Source: Hygrocybe punicea
Lineage: Eukaryota > Basidiomycota > Agaricomycetes > Agaricales > Hygrophoraceae
Direction: 5' to 3'
NCBI GenBank assembly: GCA_963556145.1
Contig: OY744470.1
Span: 4,712,001-4,776,000 of the forward strand
Length of the DNA: 64,000 nucleotides
Position numbers and translations under genes: made by a program. The notes under the pieces are model-generated. The model had not been told where the DNA came from. It searched no databases and saw only the letters and a list, made by a program, of their open reading frames with translations. Of this stretch, positions 33,931 to 45,966 are shown one piece after another (positions within the stretch are counted from its first letter, which is position 1; every line of letters starts with the position of its first letter).

Positions 33931-35675
33931 GAATTATCCTTCTACTTGATATGCTGAAAAATAAAATGCAGTTGGGGCCATGTGTGGACAAGCTTACATA
34001 AGCATCCAAATATAGCTTGCCTCAGAAAAGACAAACTACCTTCCAATTATTTTCAAAATATTCATATTGACTTCAATTCTTATTGGAATCAGCTGAAAAT
34101 CGAACTGCTGACCAATATAACCATTTCGGGCAATGTGTGACTGTCACATGTGACTGCTCTAACCATATAAGGTAATTTGTAATATTGTATACCAAATTTT
34201 GCACTCACAGGGTGCACAGTAGCATACCATGTCACACAGTATCTTGAAAGTACTTGACAAGTATACTAAATATCATTACCATAACATTCAACATGGTATT
34301 GTAACAGTATTCAGACATAAACTACAATACTTGTGCTCAAATTCATTTGAAGGTATGAAGGCAAATGAGACTTATACCTTTTCAATAACATCAAGCCTTT
34401 TGTTTCACTACTTTTACCGTATTTACAGCAAAGTACTGTATAGTTTGGATAGAATACTTGCAGCCTAAGATGAATCAAAGTATTAAACTAGTAAGGAAGT
34501 TGGGCCACTTTTACTATTAGGATACCTTTTGAATCCTATCAAGATACAGTGTGAAATAGTATAGTACTGTTGCCATATTGTGGATTTAAGATACTGTGTC
34601 AATACTTTTAAGATACTTTTATTATAATAAAAGTACTGAAACAGTATCTTAAAAGTATTGACACAGTATCTTAAATCCACAATATGGCAACAGTACTATA
34701 CTATTTCACACTGTATCTTGAAAGGATTCAAAAGGTATCCTAGTAGTGAAAGTGGCACAACTTCCTTACTAGTTTAATACTTTGATTCATCTTAGGCTGC
34801 AAGTATTCTATCCAAACTATACAGTACTTTGCTGTAAATACAGTAAAAGTAGTGAAACAAAAGGCTTGATGTTATTGAAAAGGTATAAGTCTCATTTGCC
34901 TTCATACCTTCAGATGAATTTGAGCACAAGTATTGTAGTTTATGTCTGAATACTGTTACAATACCATGTTGAATGTTATGGTAATGATATTTAGTATACT
35001 TGTCAAGTACTTTCGAGATACTGTGTGACATGGTATGCTACTGTGCACCCTGTGACTGATCACAATAGTGACAGTCACATGTGACCGGTCTAACCATATA
35101 AGGTAATTTTAGACCATATATGCAAAATTTCAAGCTGATCACACAGATCACAGTCACATGTGACCATTGTTACTAGATAAGGAAATATCAGCCATATAAG
35201 CAAAAATGGGCTAAAATCAGGCAATGTACTGATATTTTTATTTAAAACATTAAATATGATATAGCTGTATATATATATTTCATATTTATATGATGGCTAT
35301 ACATTTCAAGCAAAATTACTTTCTGATGTTAATAACAATTATACAAATAAAAATCCAATGATTTAAGATGATATTATGTTTTGTGTGCAAAACAACAGAA
35401 CGAGCCTTTTTTCATGTCATGTCCAGCACGAGCCTACTAAACAAGTATGATACTATGATGAAATAATGCATCTAATTTTCATGTTCCAGAGATAGGAGAT
35501 GAGCTCATTAGACAATATGCAATATACAGTATATGCAGCAAATGCTATGTACCTTCAGCCATGTGTAGCATGCTTCATCCAATTTAATCTTATTTTGCTT
35601 AATTCACCAAGGAAGTGAGGAGAAGGAAAAAAGAACTCGTTCATGCCATGCGAAGCACTGGCCCTCTAAACAAGT
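33930..35675 (+). mobile_element. Helentron-related element (type 2), 5'-truncated
   Basis: The 3' end AAGAACTCGTTCATGCCATGCG...CTAAACAAGT ends at 35675. The interior (GTTGGGGCCATGTGTGGACAAGCTTACATAAGCATCC and the CACATGTGACC/ATATAAGG words) matches Helentron F and 59102 onward. The expected TACGAG 5' hairpin is missing near 33930. It carries the foldback at 34206-35054. No coding capacity. Confidence 0.6.
34206..35054. mobile_element. 849-bp foldback MITE with 3-bp target duplication
   Basis: Ends CACAGGGTGCACAG... and reverse complement, flanked by ACT (34203-34205 and 35055-35057). The arms of about 420 bp are nearly perfect inverted copies meeting near 34625; the centre is rich in AGTACTT / AAGTATTG words. 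A CAC...GTG end with a 3-bp duplication resembles CACTA elements, but the superfamily is not certain. Confidence 0.75.
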
Positions 35676-36132
35676 ATAGGAATGTTATAAATCAATTACA
35701 TGATGTCAAACACTTAAGTTCTTATTGTTACGTATTGCCCAAGCACTGATAAGTAAGGGTAACAGTGGTAGTAGTAAATGCCAGGATAAACTGTTGTATA
35801 ACTGACATTCAGTCCACTACAATGTTGGTTGACTAGTAATATACAAGTATGGCAGGAACAAGTGTAAATAATATTGTCCAAGAGATTGGTATTCTCTTGA
35901 TCAAAGGCCCCAACTGCAGACAAATAGTACATTGTCACTAACAGAACAGGATAACATAGAATGTAACATTCCAAATTCCAACAATGTTCATATATACTAT
36001 GATTATTCTTGTTATACATTACACAAACAAATTAGTGCAGATTATGTAGAATAAATAATGTACATTAAATGATTGAATAGAACCCAGAAGAACTCGTTCA
36101 TGCCACGCTTGCAATGGACCACTTCCCCAAGT
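35676..36132 (+). mobile_element. 3' fragment of a type-1 Helentron
   Basis: The last 457 bases of a Helentron of the A/X/C type, ending in CCACTTCCCCAAGT at 36132. It is joined at 35675 to the 3' end of another Helentron, so its 5' part is lost or displaced. It lacks both the hAT-type MITE and the Tc1-like foldback and thus shows the empty sites of both. Confidence 0.75.
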
Positions 36133-37408
36133 TTATATTTTTCTTTTATGACACTGACTAACACTGTCAGACACCCACAACAACCATAATCACAACAACC
36201 ACAACAGCAAAACTGATGGTGGGCATGGACATGGGCACAGCAAGGGCAAGGGCAAGGGTGGCAGGAACAACTGCAGTGGCAGCAAGCCATGTCCATTGCA
36301 AACAACAGCAGCAGTAGCAAGCATGGCAGGAATGGATGACAGAGGCAAGGAGAGGAGCAGTGGGGGTGGTGCACCCACCACCCACTGCAACAGGTATGTA
36401 TTTTTATTATTACTGACTACAGCCACAGATCCTCCCAAACCCCCACCCTCTTACCCAGAGTGCCAACGACGGACAGAAACAACACTGGCCAAATGGCCAC
36501 CCAACACACCAGCGAGTCAGCAGCAATGACAGCTCACCCCCAACCTACCTCGCAAATGAGCACTGCCATGTCAATTGATATCAGCACCACATTCACGAGA
36601 AGAAGAGGGGGAGAAAGGGGAGGAGATGAGGAGGGGACATGGTCCCCACCCAATTCACCTTGTGAACATGCAGCCTGGTGTCAGTTGACATCGGAGCTGT
36701 GTTCGCGAGGTTACAGGGATGTGAGGACCTCACCCTGCATTCATGAGGTGCAGAGAGGAGAGGAGAGAGCCAGCACCCCAGAACCCCCATCCCACCTTAC
36801 ACCTAGCCTCACAATGTCGATTGACATGTGCAGCACTGTTGTGAGGTCAGATGGTGCGGGGAAGGGGAAGCATTTTGTGGTCCAGATCAAAACTAAACTG
36901 GTCTGGGATTTTTTCATAGTATGTATTCATATAAGACTATAATATATATATAACATGGGTGTATAAATGTTTAAACAATGTTTCAATGAGGTTGTTGGGA
37001 ACTAAATTATGTTTCCACATCTTATAATGACATGAGGCAATCTGAGACACTCTAAGACACTCTGTGGCCCAGTGTGACACTCTGGGAATTTCATAAGCTC
37101 CCAGGATGTTATGGAGCCAAAGTGTTTTTCCTGATGAGTTGAGGTCAAACAGGTTCAAAATTATTTGTGGTGGTCTTAGGTTCCAAGCTCAAACTTGCAT
37201 TAGAAATCATCATGTTCCAAGCACAGAGCAGTGTCCCAGAGCAATGCAAATAATAAGAGCCTGGAATGCACAGGGGTTGGTGCCTGTGCTTGTGTGAGGC
37301 ATGGATGCTTTGTTCCACACAGCATGGTGGATTTTCAGAAGGGTGAAAGGTAAGGATGTTAGGTTAGAGTGTTCTTGAGGTGAGCTGAAGTCCTCTTCAG
37401 GCAAATGA
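36133..37408. other. Unassigned stretch, partly CA-rich
   Basis: Low-complexity CAACAA/GCAAGG words occupy 36170-36330. Later parts resemble in composition the C-rich interior of the insert in Helentron F. No supported gene or element end was recognised. Confidence 0.4.
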
Positions 37409-37868
37409 ACTTGTTTAGTGGGCCAGTGCTGCGCATGGCATGAACGAGTTCTTTTTTCCCCCTCCTCACTTCTTTGCTGAATTAAGAAAATTGCATAAAG
37501 CATGTTACATATGGCATAAGATACATAGCATGTGTTGCATATTGCATATTGATCTAATAAACCCACCTCCTACCTCTGCAACACATAAATTACGAGTTCT
37601 TTTAATTTATTAAAAGACTCGTTCTTTATGAGACCTGGTTCAGTGAGGGTTCGTAATTAATTAATTAATTAATTAATTAATTAATAAAGTTGATCGCCTA
37701 TAGAGAAAATTTTTTTGGGCAAGAGATGTGATTCTACTTCTGATACTGGAAAATCAAATACAGTTGGGGCCATGTGTGGACAAGCTTACATAAGCATCCA
37801 AATATAGGTTGTTGCAAAAAAGATAAATTACCTTCCAATTATATTCAAAATATTCGTACTGGTCTCAA

Positions 37869-40153
37869 TCTGTAGTTAATCAGAGCTTGGACGCGTGACC
37901 TGACGAATTAGGCGAATGCTGACCAATAAGCTGAGTTCAAGTTTTGTTCCCAGGCAGAGTGGGGGGGGTCGGGAGGGTGACATGTTGGTCGGATGGCCGC
38001 AGAGTTGGGTGTGGGGGATGGCAGGGGTTGTGGGGGGGCCCTGTGAATCTTTTGGGGGGGTCCGGTTGGATTTGAGCTGGCAGATGGGGGATTTATGGCA
38101 GATTGGGCACTGTTTGTGGTGCCACGGCTGGAATAGGGCACGCGAATTTTCGGTAAATTACATGCATATTCTACACTATATATGCAACATTTTGTCCCAC
38201 CAAAAGGAGTCCCCATGTGGTGTGTGTGAGCCTGCAGAATGTCAGGAAAGTGAAGGTGGTCCGGAGTTGTGGCTGAAATTTGGACTCAGTTTGAAATCCA
38301 CAGCCAGAGCGTTCACACTCAGCCGAACTCAAAACCTTCTGCTCATCAACATCCTATCCCCTCCATTCCCGACTCTCCTGCCGGCTTCCTGCTGCTCTTG
38401 CCACCCCACAACTTTCCCATCCCCATCTACTGTCTCCTACCCCCCTCCAGGCAACCTTTTGGCCCCCCCAAGTTGACCAATGGACCGCAACAGTGCCACC
38501 AGTGCCCCCAGCAAGAGGGGCGCATTCTGGCTGCTTTTGAGCACCATGGGGGAGTTCTGAGGGCAGCAGGGGTTGTGGTGCACCCACCCCCTGCTGTTCC
38601 AGGTGAGTTTTCAGTTTAATTGACTGTATTGGAGGGGGACTGACATGGGAGTGATCACCCAGGCTTCACCCCCCACTCTCTGCCCTCCCATCTCCCCATC
38701 CAGCTCACCCCTACCTCCCCTCAACCCCCCTGCACTCCCTGCACCCATCCCCCACCCCCCCTCTGCTCCCCCCCCTCCCTGGCCTGTTCTGGCCCCTCCC
38801 TCCACCTCCCTGCCTTTTCCCCCTCTCCAGCCCCTTCCTTTAGCCCCCATTCACTTTCCTATCACTGTCCTGCACTCCCTCCACCCATTCACCCATTCCC
38901 CACCCTCCCCCCTGCTTCCCCTCCCTTCCTGGCCTGTTTGGCCCCCCCTCCACCTCCCTTCTTTCCTCCCCCCTCCAGCCCCTTCCTTTAGCACCCATCT
39001 ACCCCCCATCACTCTCCTGTGTCATCTCTCTCACCACACTGTGCCTGTACCCTCTGTAGTAGCTCATTTTGTATGATATTGACATTTAATTTGATTTAAT
39101 TTAATTTAACTTATTAAATATTAAATAATTAATAACTACTTAACAATGGCTGAACCAATGCAGTGTCAAGACTTCACTACTGTGAATCCTGTCTTCAGGA
39201 GGCAACCAGACTATTCTCCACTGTACAGGTGGGAGTCTATCTGATATTTACCTGTAACATCAAGCATGATCAGGTCTCAGCAGTAAATGTAATACATTCC
39301 AGACATACATGAAATTATAGGAATTCAAAAAATCTTTTCTTCTTTGCTCACACTCAGCATTTACTGCTGATATATACACCTACCAGTGGAATTAATCGCT
39401 AAACCTGTCTTGGTGAGCTTGCACAATGAGTGGTAGGATAATGCGACCATGTCCTGGGACCAGTGGCATAACCTGAGGAAGAAAGTGTATTTGTTAGGTA
39501 AGAGCAAGATATTAGCATTCACAGGAAGATCAGAAAAACAGGGGTGAGTTAGATTGCAAGGGGAGCACAAGAAAATTATATTACCTGGAAACGGTGAGCT
39601 AACAAAGCAACAGTGTAAACACAATGACAGAGATTTACAAAGAAGACTTACTCACAGTTGTGAGTAGTGAGACTAAGATCAGGCTGTGACCACATCACAC
39701 AAAATGTAGTTGGTCTCAGCAACAGTTACAATGTATGCAACATACACTGGGGCCAAGGTCTCAGGTCTCAACATAACATATTGCACATAAATATAATTTT
39801 TGGCAGAATTCACATTACACAGAATTTACTGTAGATTATATTTTGCCTAACAATCCTCAAGGACATATTCCACATACAAATCCAAAAATATTCTCTGTAC
39901 CTATCTTGATTATTATATGTTCACCCAACACCAAATAAAATTCACAATTGTTTCTTTACTACCTATTACCATTAATTATTGACACCTAATAGTTGAGGGG
40001 GCGGGGCCGAGTGTAGCGAGGTCTCAGCCCCCTCCATGAATCATGATATATTCCACATAACATGTCCAAAAACATCCCTACAGTCCTTTCTTTCTAGGAC
40101 TTTAGATCCCGTCCAGGACGGGATTATTGCCTCCCTGGACGGGTCCTAACCCT
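37869..40153. mobile_element. 2.3 kb insert in Helentron F, type unknown
   Basis: Its limits are inferred from where F departs from the related copies at 33930 and 59102 (TTCAATTCTTATxxGAATC). It contains GTGGTCCGGAGTTGTGGCT..., similar to the leader of type-1 Helentrons, and a C-rich 38640-39060 tract related to 21600-22000. No clear terminal repeats or target duplication, and no coding region. Confidence 0.5.
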
Positions 40154-41012
40154 AGTTCTTATCAGAATCGGCTGAAAATCGAACTGCTGACTCATATTAA
40201 CATTTCGGGTCAGACGTGACAGTCACTTGTGACCAGTCTAACCATATCAGGTAATTTTTGATATTATATAGCAAATTTTTTGCTGATCACAATGGTGACA
40301 GTCACATGTGACCAGTCTAACCATATAAGGCAATTTTACACCATATATGCTAAATTTTGAGGTGATCACAGGAGTCATAGTCACATGTGACCACCGTTAC
40401 TATATATAGATATATCAGCCATATAAGCCGAAATTAGTATAACTCAGATGATATAATGATATTTTTACTTGAAACATATAATATAATGTGATATCGCTGT
40501 ATGTATTATATGCTAATTATAGATTTCAAGCAAAATCACTTATCAATGTTTGTAATAATCATACAAATAAAAATCCAGTGACAAAAACGAGACTTTGTTC
40601 AAGCCATATGCAACATTGGCCCACTCAAGCATAGCTGTCTTCATATTATCATCTGTTGTGCAGCAAGGTTATAGAGGAGGAGGGTTGAGCAAATGTAAGT
40701 CAATTGTTATTATGCTGTTTAGAGGCAGTTGTATTTGACAGTTGACCTGTTGCTCTCTCTTTTGGCTAAGAATATTGCATAATGATGAAGCAAAGAAGAC
40801 ATGACAGTAGAAGAGAAGGTCAATGAACACTCAAGACACACCATGTAGTTTTATTTTTTCTACTTTTTATGTTGCTATGGTAAGAGGTGGGCTTATCAAT
40901 ATACAACATATACTATATGTCTTATACCACATGTAACATGCTTTATGCAATTTAATGTTATTGTTTAACTCATCATGAAAGTGAGGAGGGGAAAAAAAGA
41001 ACTCGTTCATGC

Positions 41013-41626
41013 TGTGACGGCGAGTTCGGTTGTAGACCCGAAATGGGAATCTACGAAAAGGGTGATCAGCTAAGAAGTGATCAGAGGAGTTTAGTGTCTA
41101 TGTAGTCTAGTCAATCCAACCCGAATCCAGGGTTCTGGATCAGAGGGGAAGTGAAGAGAGTGGAGTACGAAGACTGATGAGACGATATGAAGCGAGGACT
41201 AAGAAATAGAACTGAAGGGATGCAATATGATGGGATATAATATATATGGTGGGATGTAATCTTATATGGTTGTAGTATAAGGGTACATCTTTTATACTAC
41301 TGGGAGAGATCCTGTGCTGTAGTAACTATGTACTACAACCGAAGGCTGTAATTGATAGGAGAGGAGTGGAGCGGAGTATAGGAGGAATGATGCTATGTAC
41401 TAAGTAACGGGAAACGAAGATATATCATATGTAACTATATACGTACTGATTCCGGGTCGTTAGAGACATTGCATCTTGAGTAGGAACGATTCCGGAGGCG
41501 GAATCCGGACCGGAATCGACGGAGAGGACCGGAATCGGGCGGAATTGACGATACGTGAATGGGAATGGACAGGGACGAAGTGGGATATGAAGAGGATTCG
41601 GGTCCAGAGGGCCCGGAGCCTCTACA
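41013..41626 (+). mobile_element. Solo LTR of an LTR retrotransposon
   Basis: 614 bp beginning TGTGACGGCG and ending CCTCTACA (TG...CA), flanked by a 4-bp duplication ATGC (41009-41012 and 41627-41630). Removing it restores the Helentron 3' end GAACTCGTTCATGCCATGCG. It is rich in GGA/GAGGA purine stretches with no internal coding region. The orientation is nominal. Confidence 0.75.
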
Positions 41627-41984
41627 ATGCCATGCGCAGCACTGGCCCACTAAACAAGTTAGCATAAAATACAACTACATAGAGTGTCTTGAGTCTTCAT
41701 CAACCTTCTCTCTGCCTGCCATCTCCCCTGTGTTGCACCATCATGCAACACTCTCAGCCATGAAGCAATTGCTCAGGGAACAGGTCAACTGCCAAACACA
41801 ACTGCCCCCAAACAGTGTGCTGACAATTAACTCACATTTGCTCAACCCTACTTCTCCATGACCTTGAATGCCACAGAACAGATTACCACATGAAGAAAGC
41901 CATGCTTGACCTCAAGGAGGATGCTCAAAGACTCTGAGCATAAATAGCTAATACTAGGTTTCTATTTTTGCAGTGTCTAATATC

Positions 41985-42798
41985 ATGGTCTGAAAGTTGT
42001 GTAAGGACAGTGTCTCTGGAACAAGAGTTGCCTGTAATCATTCCATCATGATACTATACTTGTTTCTGTGCAGTAATAATACGTGAGGTGAAATGATATT
42101 GACCATGATATACAATGCCTCTAAGTTCTAATGTCTTTGTGCAAGTCTCCGAAGCAAATTCTAATCTATGACTGGTTTCAATGTTTTTAAATGGATACTC
42201 TAGAATAAGAATATGTGGTGCTTCATTATAAAATACAAGTTGATTCATTCTGCTGTTGCAATCAGGACATCTTCTATTGGTTTTCTGTGACAAGGTATCA
42301 ACCCAATTCATGGTAGATTGTTTAATGGTGTCATCAGCATGTAACACATAGCCTAGTCTGTCATCAATGGGTTCTTCTGCAAAGTCACATTGAGAACATT
42401 CATGTTGAGAAGAGGCTACAATGTCATTGACTTTAAACAACTCCATAGCCGGATTGGCAACACTGATGCCCATTGTTCCTCTAGGAAAATTTGTAGGATT
42501 CATGTTATGCAGTGTAGTTCTAAGGTGATCTCTTAGCTGTTCCAATGCCACATTTTTGTGCAACACCTGTGAAAAACCATAAGACAATGTGCTCAAGTGA
42601 TCATTCATGCTTCTGAATACTGTGGACCACTCTGCATGATTGTCTTTCCACAGATCAAACAGAATCACCAACAATGAGTCATATGCACAGCTGGAGTCAT
42701 TTCTATCCCAGATAAGTCCAGCTGGAGAGTTAATGACCTGTTGCTTGCTTGTGGATGATTGGTTGACATGGTTTTTGGTGATCCGAGGCCTTTTAGCT
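41985..42798 (-). pseudogene. HelB RepHel, C-terminal USP/USPL1-like peptidase
   Basis: Reads AKRPRITKN..., then the Cys box DSSCAYDSLLVILFDLW, two zinc-ribbon pairs (CSQC, CPDC), LILEYPF, the His box GIVYHGQYHFTSR and YHDGM. An in-frame TAG at 42054 replaces the Trp of the expected WYHDGM. The first part of the protein lies at 45967-47196 across Helentron C2. Fold assignment is from the order Cys box, CxxC...CxxC, His box, as in C19/C98 peptidases. Confidence 0.7.
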
Positions 42799-43368
42799 AC
42801 TTGGGGAAGTGGGCCATCACAAGCGTGGCATGAACGAGTTCTTCTTGGTTCTATTCAATCATTTGATGTCCATTATTTATTCTACATAATCTGCAGTTGT
42901 AATGTATAACAAGAATAATCATAGTATATGTGAACATTGTTGGAATTTGGAATCATACATTCTATGTTATCCCATTCTGTTAGTAACAATGTACTACTTG
43001 TCCTCAGTTGGGGCCTTTGATCAAGGGACTACTAATCTCTTGGACAATATTATTGACACTTGTTCCTGCCATACTTGTATATTACTAGTCAACCAACATT
43101 GTAGTGGACTGAATGTCAGTTATACAACAGTTTATCCTGGCATTTACCACTACCACTGTTACCATTACTTACCAGTGCTCGGGCAATAAGTAACAATAAG
43201 AACTTAAGTGTTTGACATCATGTAATGTATTTATAACATTCCTATATTTAATGGCCCACTTTCCCACCCTGAAGATTTCCTTCAATTTTGATGTCCAATA
43301 TGAATTTACAAATGGTGAAAATTCTGAATGTCCCACTTTCCCACACAATAGTCCTCAATTATATTAAA

Positions 43369-43656
43369 TTACTGGTTTTGAGCATAAACTGCTAGCACAA
43401 GAATTTTATCTTCATATCTTTTAAAACCATCATCTGACATGATACCAATGTGACCATCTTGCTTACATGTTGCTCCAGTTGTCATACCATCATGATACCA
43501 AATTGTGCCATCTTCTGATATGAATTGAGATGTAGAGTGATATCCTCCAACATATACAATACCTCTTAGATACAAATTTACTGACTTGTCATTTACATTT
43601 ACAGTTATTTGATGGCTGGTAATCATGTTTATGTTGGGATATTCTAATACCAGCAA
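43369..43656 (-). pseudogene. USP-like peptidase C-terminal fragment in Helentron C2
   Basis: Same 95-codon fragment as in the other three copies; open frame with His box and WYHDGM, no Cys box. Confidence 0.7.
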
Positions 43657-44114
43657 CTCAGGTGTTTTGTATAGTATATGGTACAGATAATTGAAACATT
43701 ACATAGTGGACCGAGACGTGTACCATGTAAACAAGGCCACCAGAGATTTCTGGTGCTTCAATCAATGGTCAGATAAACCAACCCGTCTTTGTGAAGAAAT
43801 CACATATGCAATGATGCATTGGCATTCACATTGGCCTGTCATGCAACACAAGTTAAATGAATGGTCAGAATGTGTCACTGACAACAAGAAAGGAACTGTA
43901 AAACAGACATGAGAACTGTTGAGACTAGAGGGAATGGGGAACAGCAGGAGCAGTAGGAACACAACACAGTAGAATAGCATGTTATGCACTAGCAGATGAT
44001 GTGTCACAAGTGTAGCATTTAGATTTCAAAGATAAATTTGGAAATTGATTATATAATATTTAATTTCTATTTAATAATTAAATATAAGTAAATATATGAG
44101 TCAAAAATGGAAGG

Positions 44115-45350
44115 CCGGACACCCCCAACTTCGCGTTTTCAAGAGAAACAGGGTACGGGGATCTAGATGAGGGGTGTGGGACGGGGTGACATGGTGAGTG
44201 AAAACGGGGGGGGGGTGGTTGGGCAGACAGCCGGAATCCGAGGGCCTGAGACCCCCCCGACCCCTCATTTTCAACGCGAACGAGGTCCGGGGGGTGTAGA
44301 CTGGCCGGGGGTGGTTGAAAACGGGTGTCCTGTTGGTAGAAAAAGGGAGGGTGGTGGTGGTTGGGCAGAATGCCGGATCGTGAGGGCCTGAGACCCCCCG
44401 ACCCCTCGTGGTCGACGCGAACGAGGTGCGGGGGGTGTGCACTGGTCGGGGGTGATCGAAAACCGTACAGGGTGGGGCGTCCCGGGGGATGAAAAGGGGG
44501 GGGGTTGCCGGTTGAGCAGACAGGCAGAATGCGAGGGCCGGAGACCCCCCGACCCCTCGTGGTCGACGCGAACGAGGTGCGGGGGGTGTAACCTAGCCGG
44601 GGGTGATCGAAAACTGGACGGGATGGGGCGTCCCTGGGGGATGAAAAAAGGGGGGGTTGCTGGTTGGGCAGACAGCCGGAATGCGAGGGCCTGAGACCCT
44701 CCGAACCCTCGTTTTCGACGCGAACGAGGTGCGGGGGGTGTAGCCTAGCCGGGGGTGGTCAAAAAAGTCGCGGGACGGGCTGTCCTGGGGGATGAAAAAG
44801 GGGGGGTGTTGCTGGCTGGGCAGACAGGCGGAATGCGAGGGCCGGAGACCCCCCAACTTCTCGTTTTCAATGGGAACGAGGTGCGGGGGGTCTAGACTGG
44901 CCGGGGATGGTCGACAACGGGGCTGGACCGGGTGTCCTGTTGGTAGAAAAAGGGCGGGTGGTGGTGGTGGGGCAGACAGCCGGATCGCGAGGTTTTGAGA
45001 CCCCCCACTCGCGCGTCTTCAACGCGAACGAGGTGCAGGGGGTCTAGACTGGCCGGGGGTGGTCGAAAACGCGGCGGGGTGGGGCGTCCTGGTGGTTGAA
45101 AAAGGGGGATGTTGGTTGTTGGGCAGATAGCTGGATCGCGAGGGCCTGACACCCCCCGACTCCTCGTTTTCAACGGGAACGAGGTGCGGGGGGTCTAGAC
45201 TGGCCGGGGATGGTCGAAAACGCGGCGGGGTGGGGCAACCTGGTGGTTGAAAACGTTGGGGGGCGCTGGTTGGGCACAAGGCGGGAATGTGAGGTCCTCA
45301 GACCTCCCAACCCCTGGTTTTCGATGGAAACGGGTTGCGGGGGGTACAGA
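44115..45350 (-). repeat. GC-rich minisatellite in Helentron C2
   Basis: About nine ~150-bp units with CCTCGTT/AACGAGG hairpins. It carries the longer junction near 45270 also seen in X. Confidence 0.85.
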
Positions 45351-45966
45351 CATCAGTACTAGACCAAGGACAATAAAACTATGTCCATACCTCTGTTACA
45401 CCACCCCCTCGACGATGTTGCTGTTGAGCAACAGAAGGTTTGTGCACTCATCTGAGCTCGAAAGCTCTCACTGTATATTTAGGACTCCGCTTTAATTTCA
45501 GCCACAACTCCGGACCACTCTTGCTTGTTTGAATTCTAGAGACTCAGATATCACATTTTACAACTGCCTTCGGTGGACAAAAGTGACCCAGACATACAAT
45601 AAAATACAGTTAGAAATTACCACATTTTTATTGGCAGTATAACATTAGTTATTGCATCTATACTCATTTCCTTGGCAAAAAATGGCTCACAGAGAGCCCA
45701 AATCATACCAGATCCCCTCCATATTTTTTTTCCAGCAGGACAGTCCCCATGACATCCTCCTCGTCAAATCTGGTGACAGTCTATGCAGTGTGCAAGTCAA
45801 TAGAGGCTCTGAATTCTGGAATGAAACCAGTCAAACGGGATTTTGAACTCAGTTGCCATATTGGGACGCAATTTTCCCTCAGTCCCTGAGATGAATGAAT
45901 GAATCACCTCAATGGCTGAAAACCGGGTTTATAAGAACGAGTTTTCCATAAATGGAAGAACTCGTA

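Larger units (their letters stand above)
37591..41659 (+). mobile_element. Helentron F (type 2, non-autonomous)
   Basis: The 5' end TACGAGTTCTTTTAAT folds with ATTAAAAGACTCGT, and the 3' end ...CAAGT is at 41659. The target is T^T, no duplication. After the 5' end comes an (AATT)n run (37650-37686), then blocks shared with 33930-35675 and 59102 onward. It is interrupted by a 2.3 kb insert (37869-40153) and a solo LTR (41013-41626) lying between the 3' inverted repeat and the terminal hairpin. No coding region. Confidence 0.75.
42799..45966 (-). mobile_element. Helentron C2 (non-autonomous Helitron2)
   Basis: 5' end (minus sense) at 45966, 3' end at 42799. Excision restores the HelB reading frame exactly, so there is no target duplication (target T^A in sense). 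Contents as in A, X and C1 but without the hAT-type MITE: minisatellite 44115-45350, USP-like fragment 43369-43656. At 3,168 bp it is the shortest of the four copies. Confidence 0.9.

Noticed and set aside
36042..36438. Cys/Leu-rich minus-strand frames
   Set aside because: They arise from CA-rich low-complexity DNA.
40130..40160. CCTAACCCTAG resembling telomere repeat
   Set aside because: Fewer than two units and inside an inserted element.
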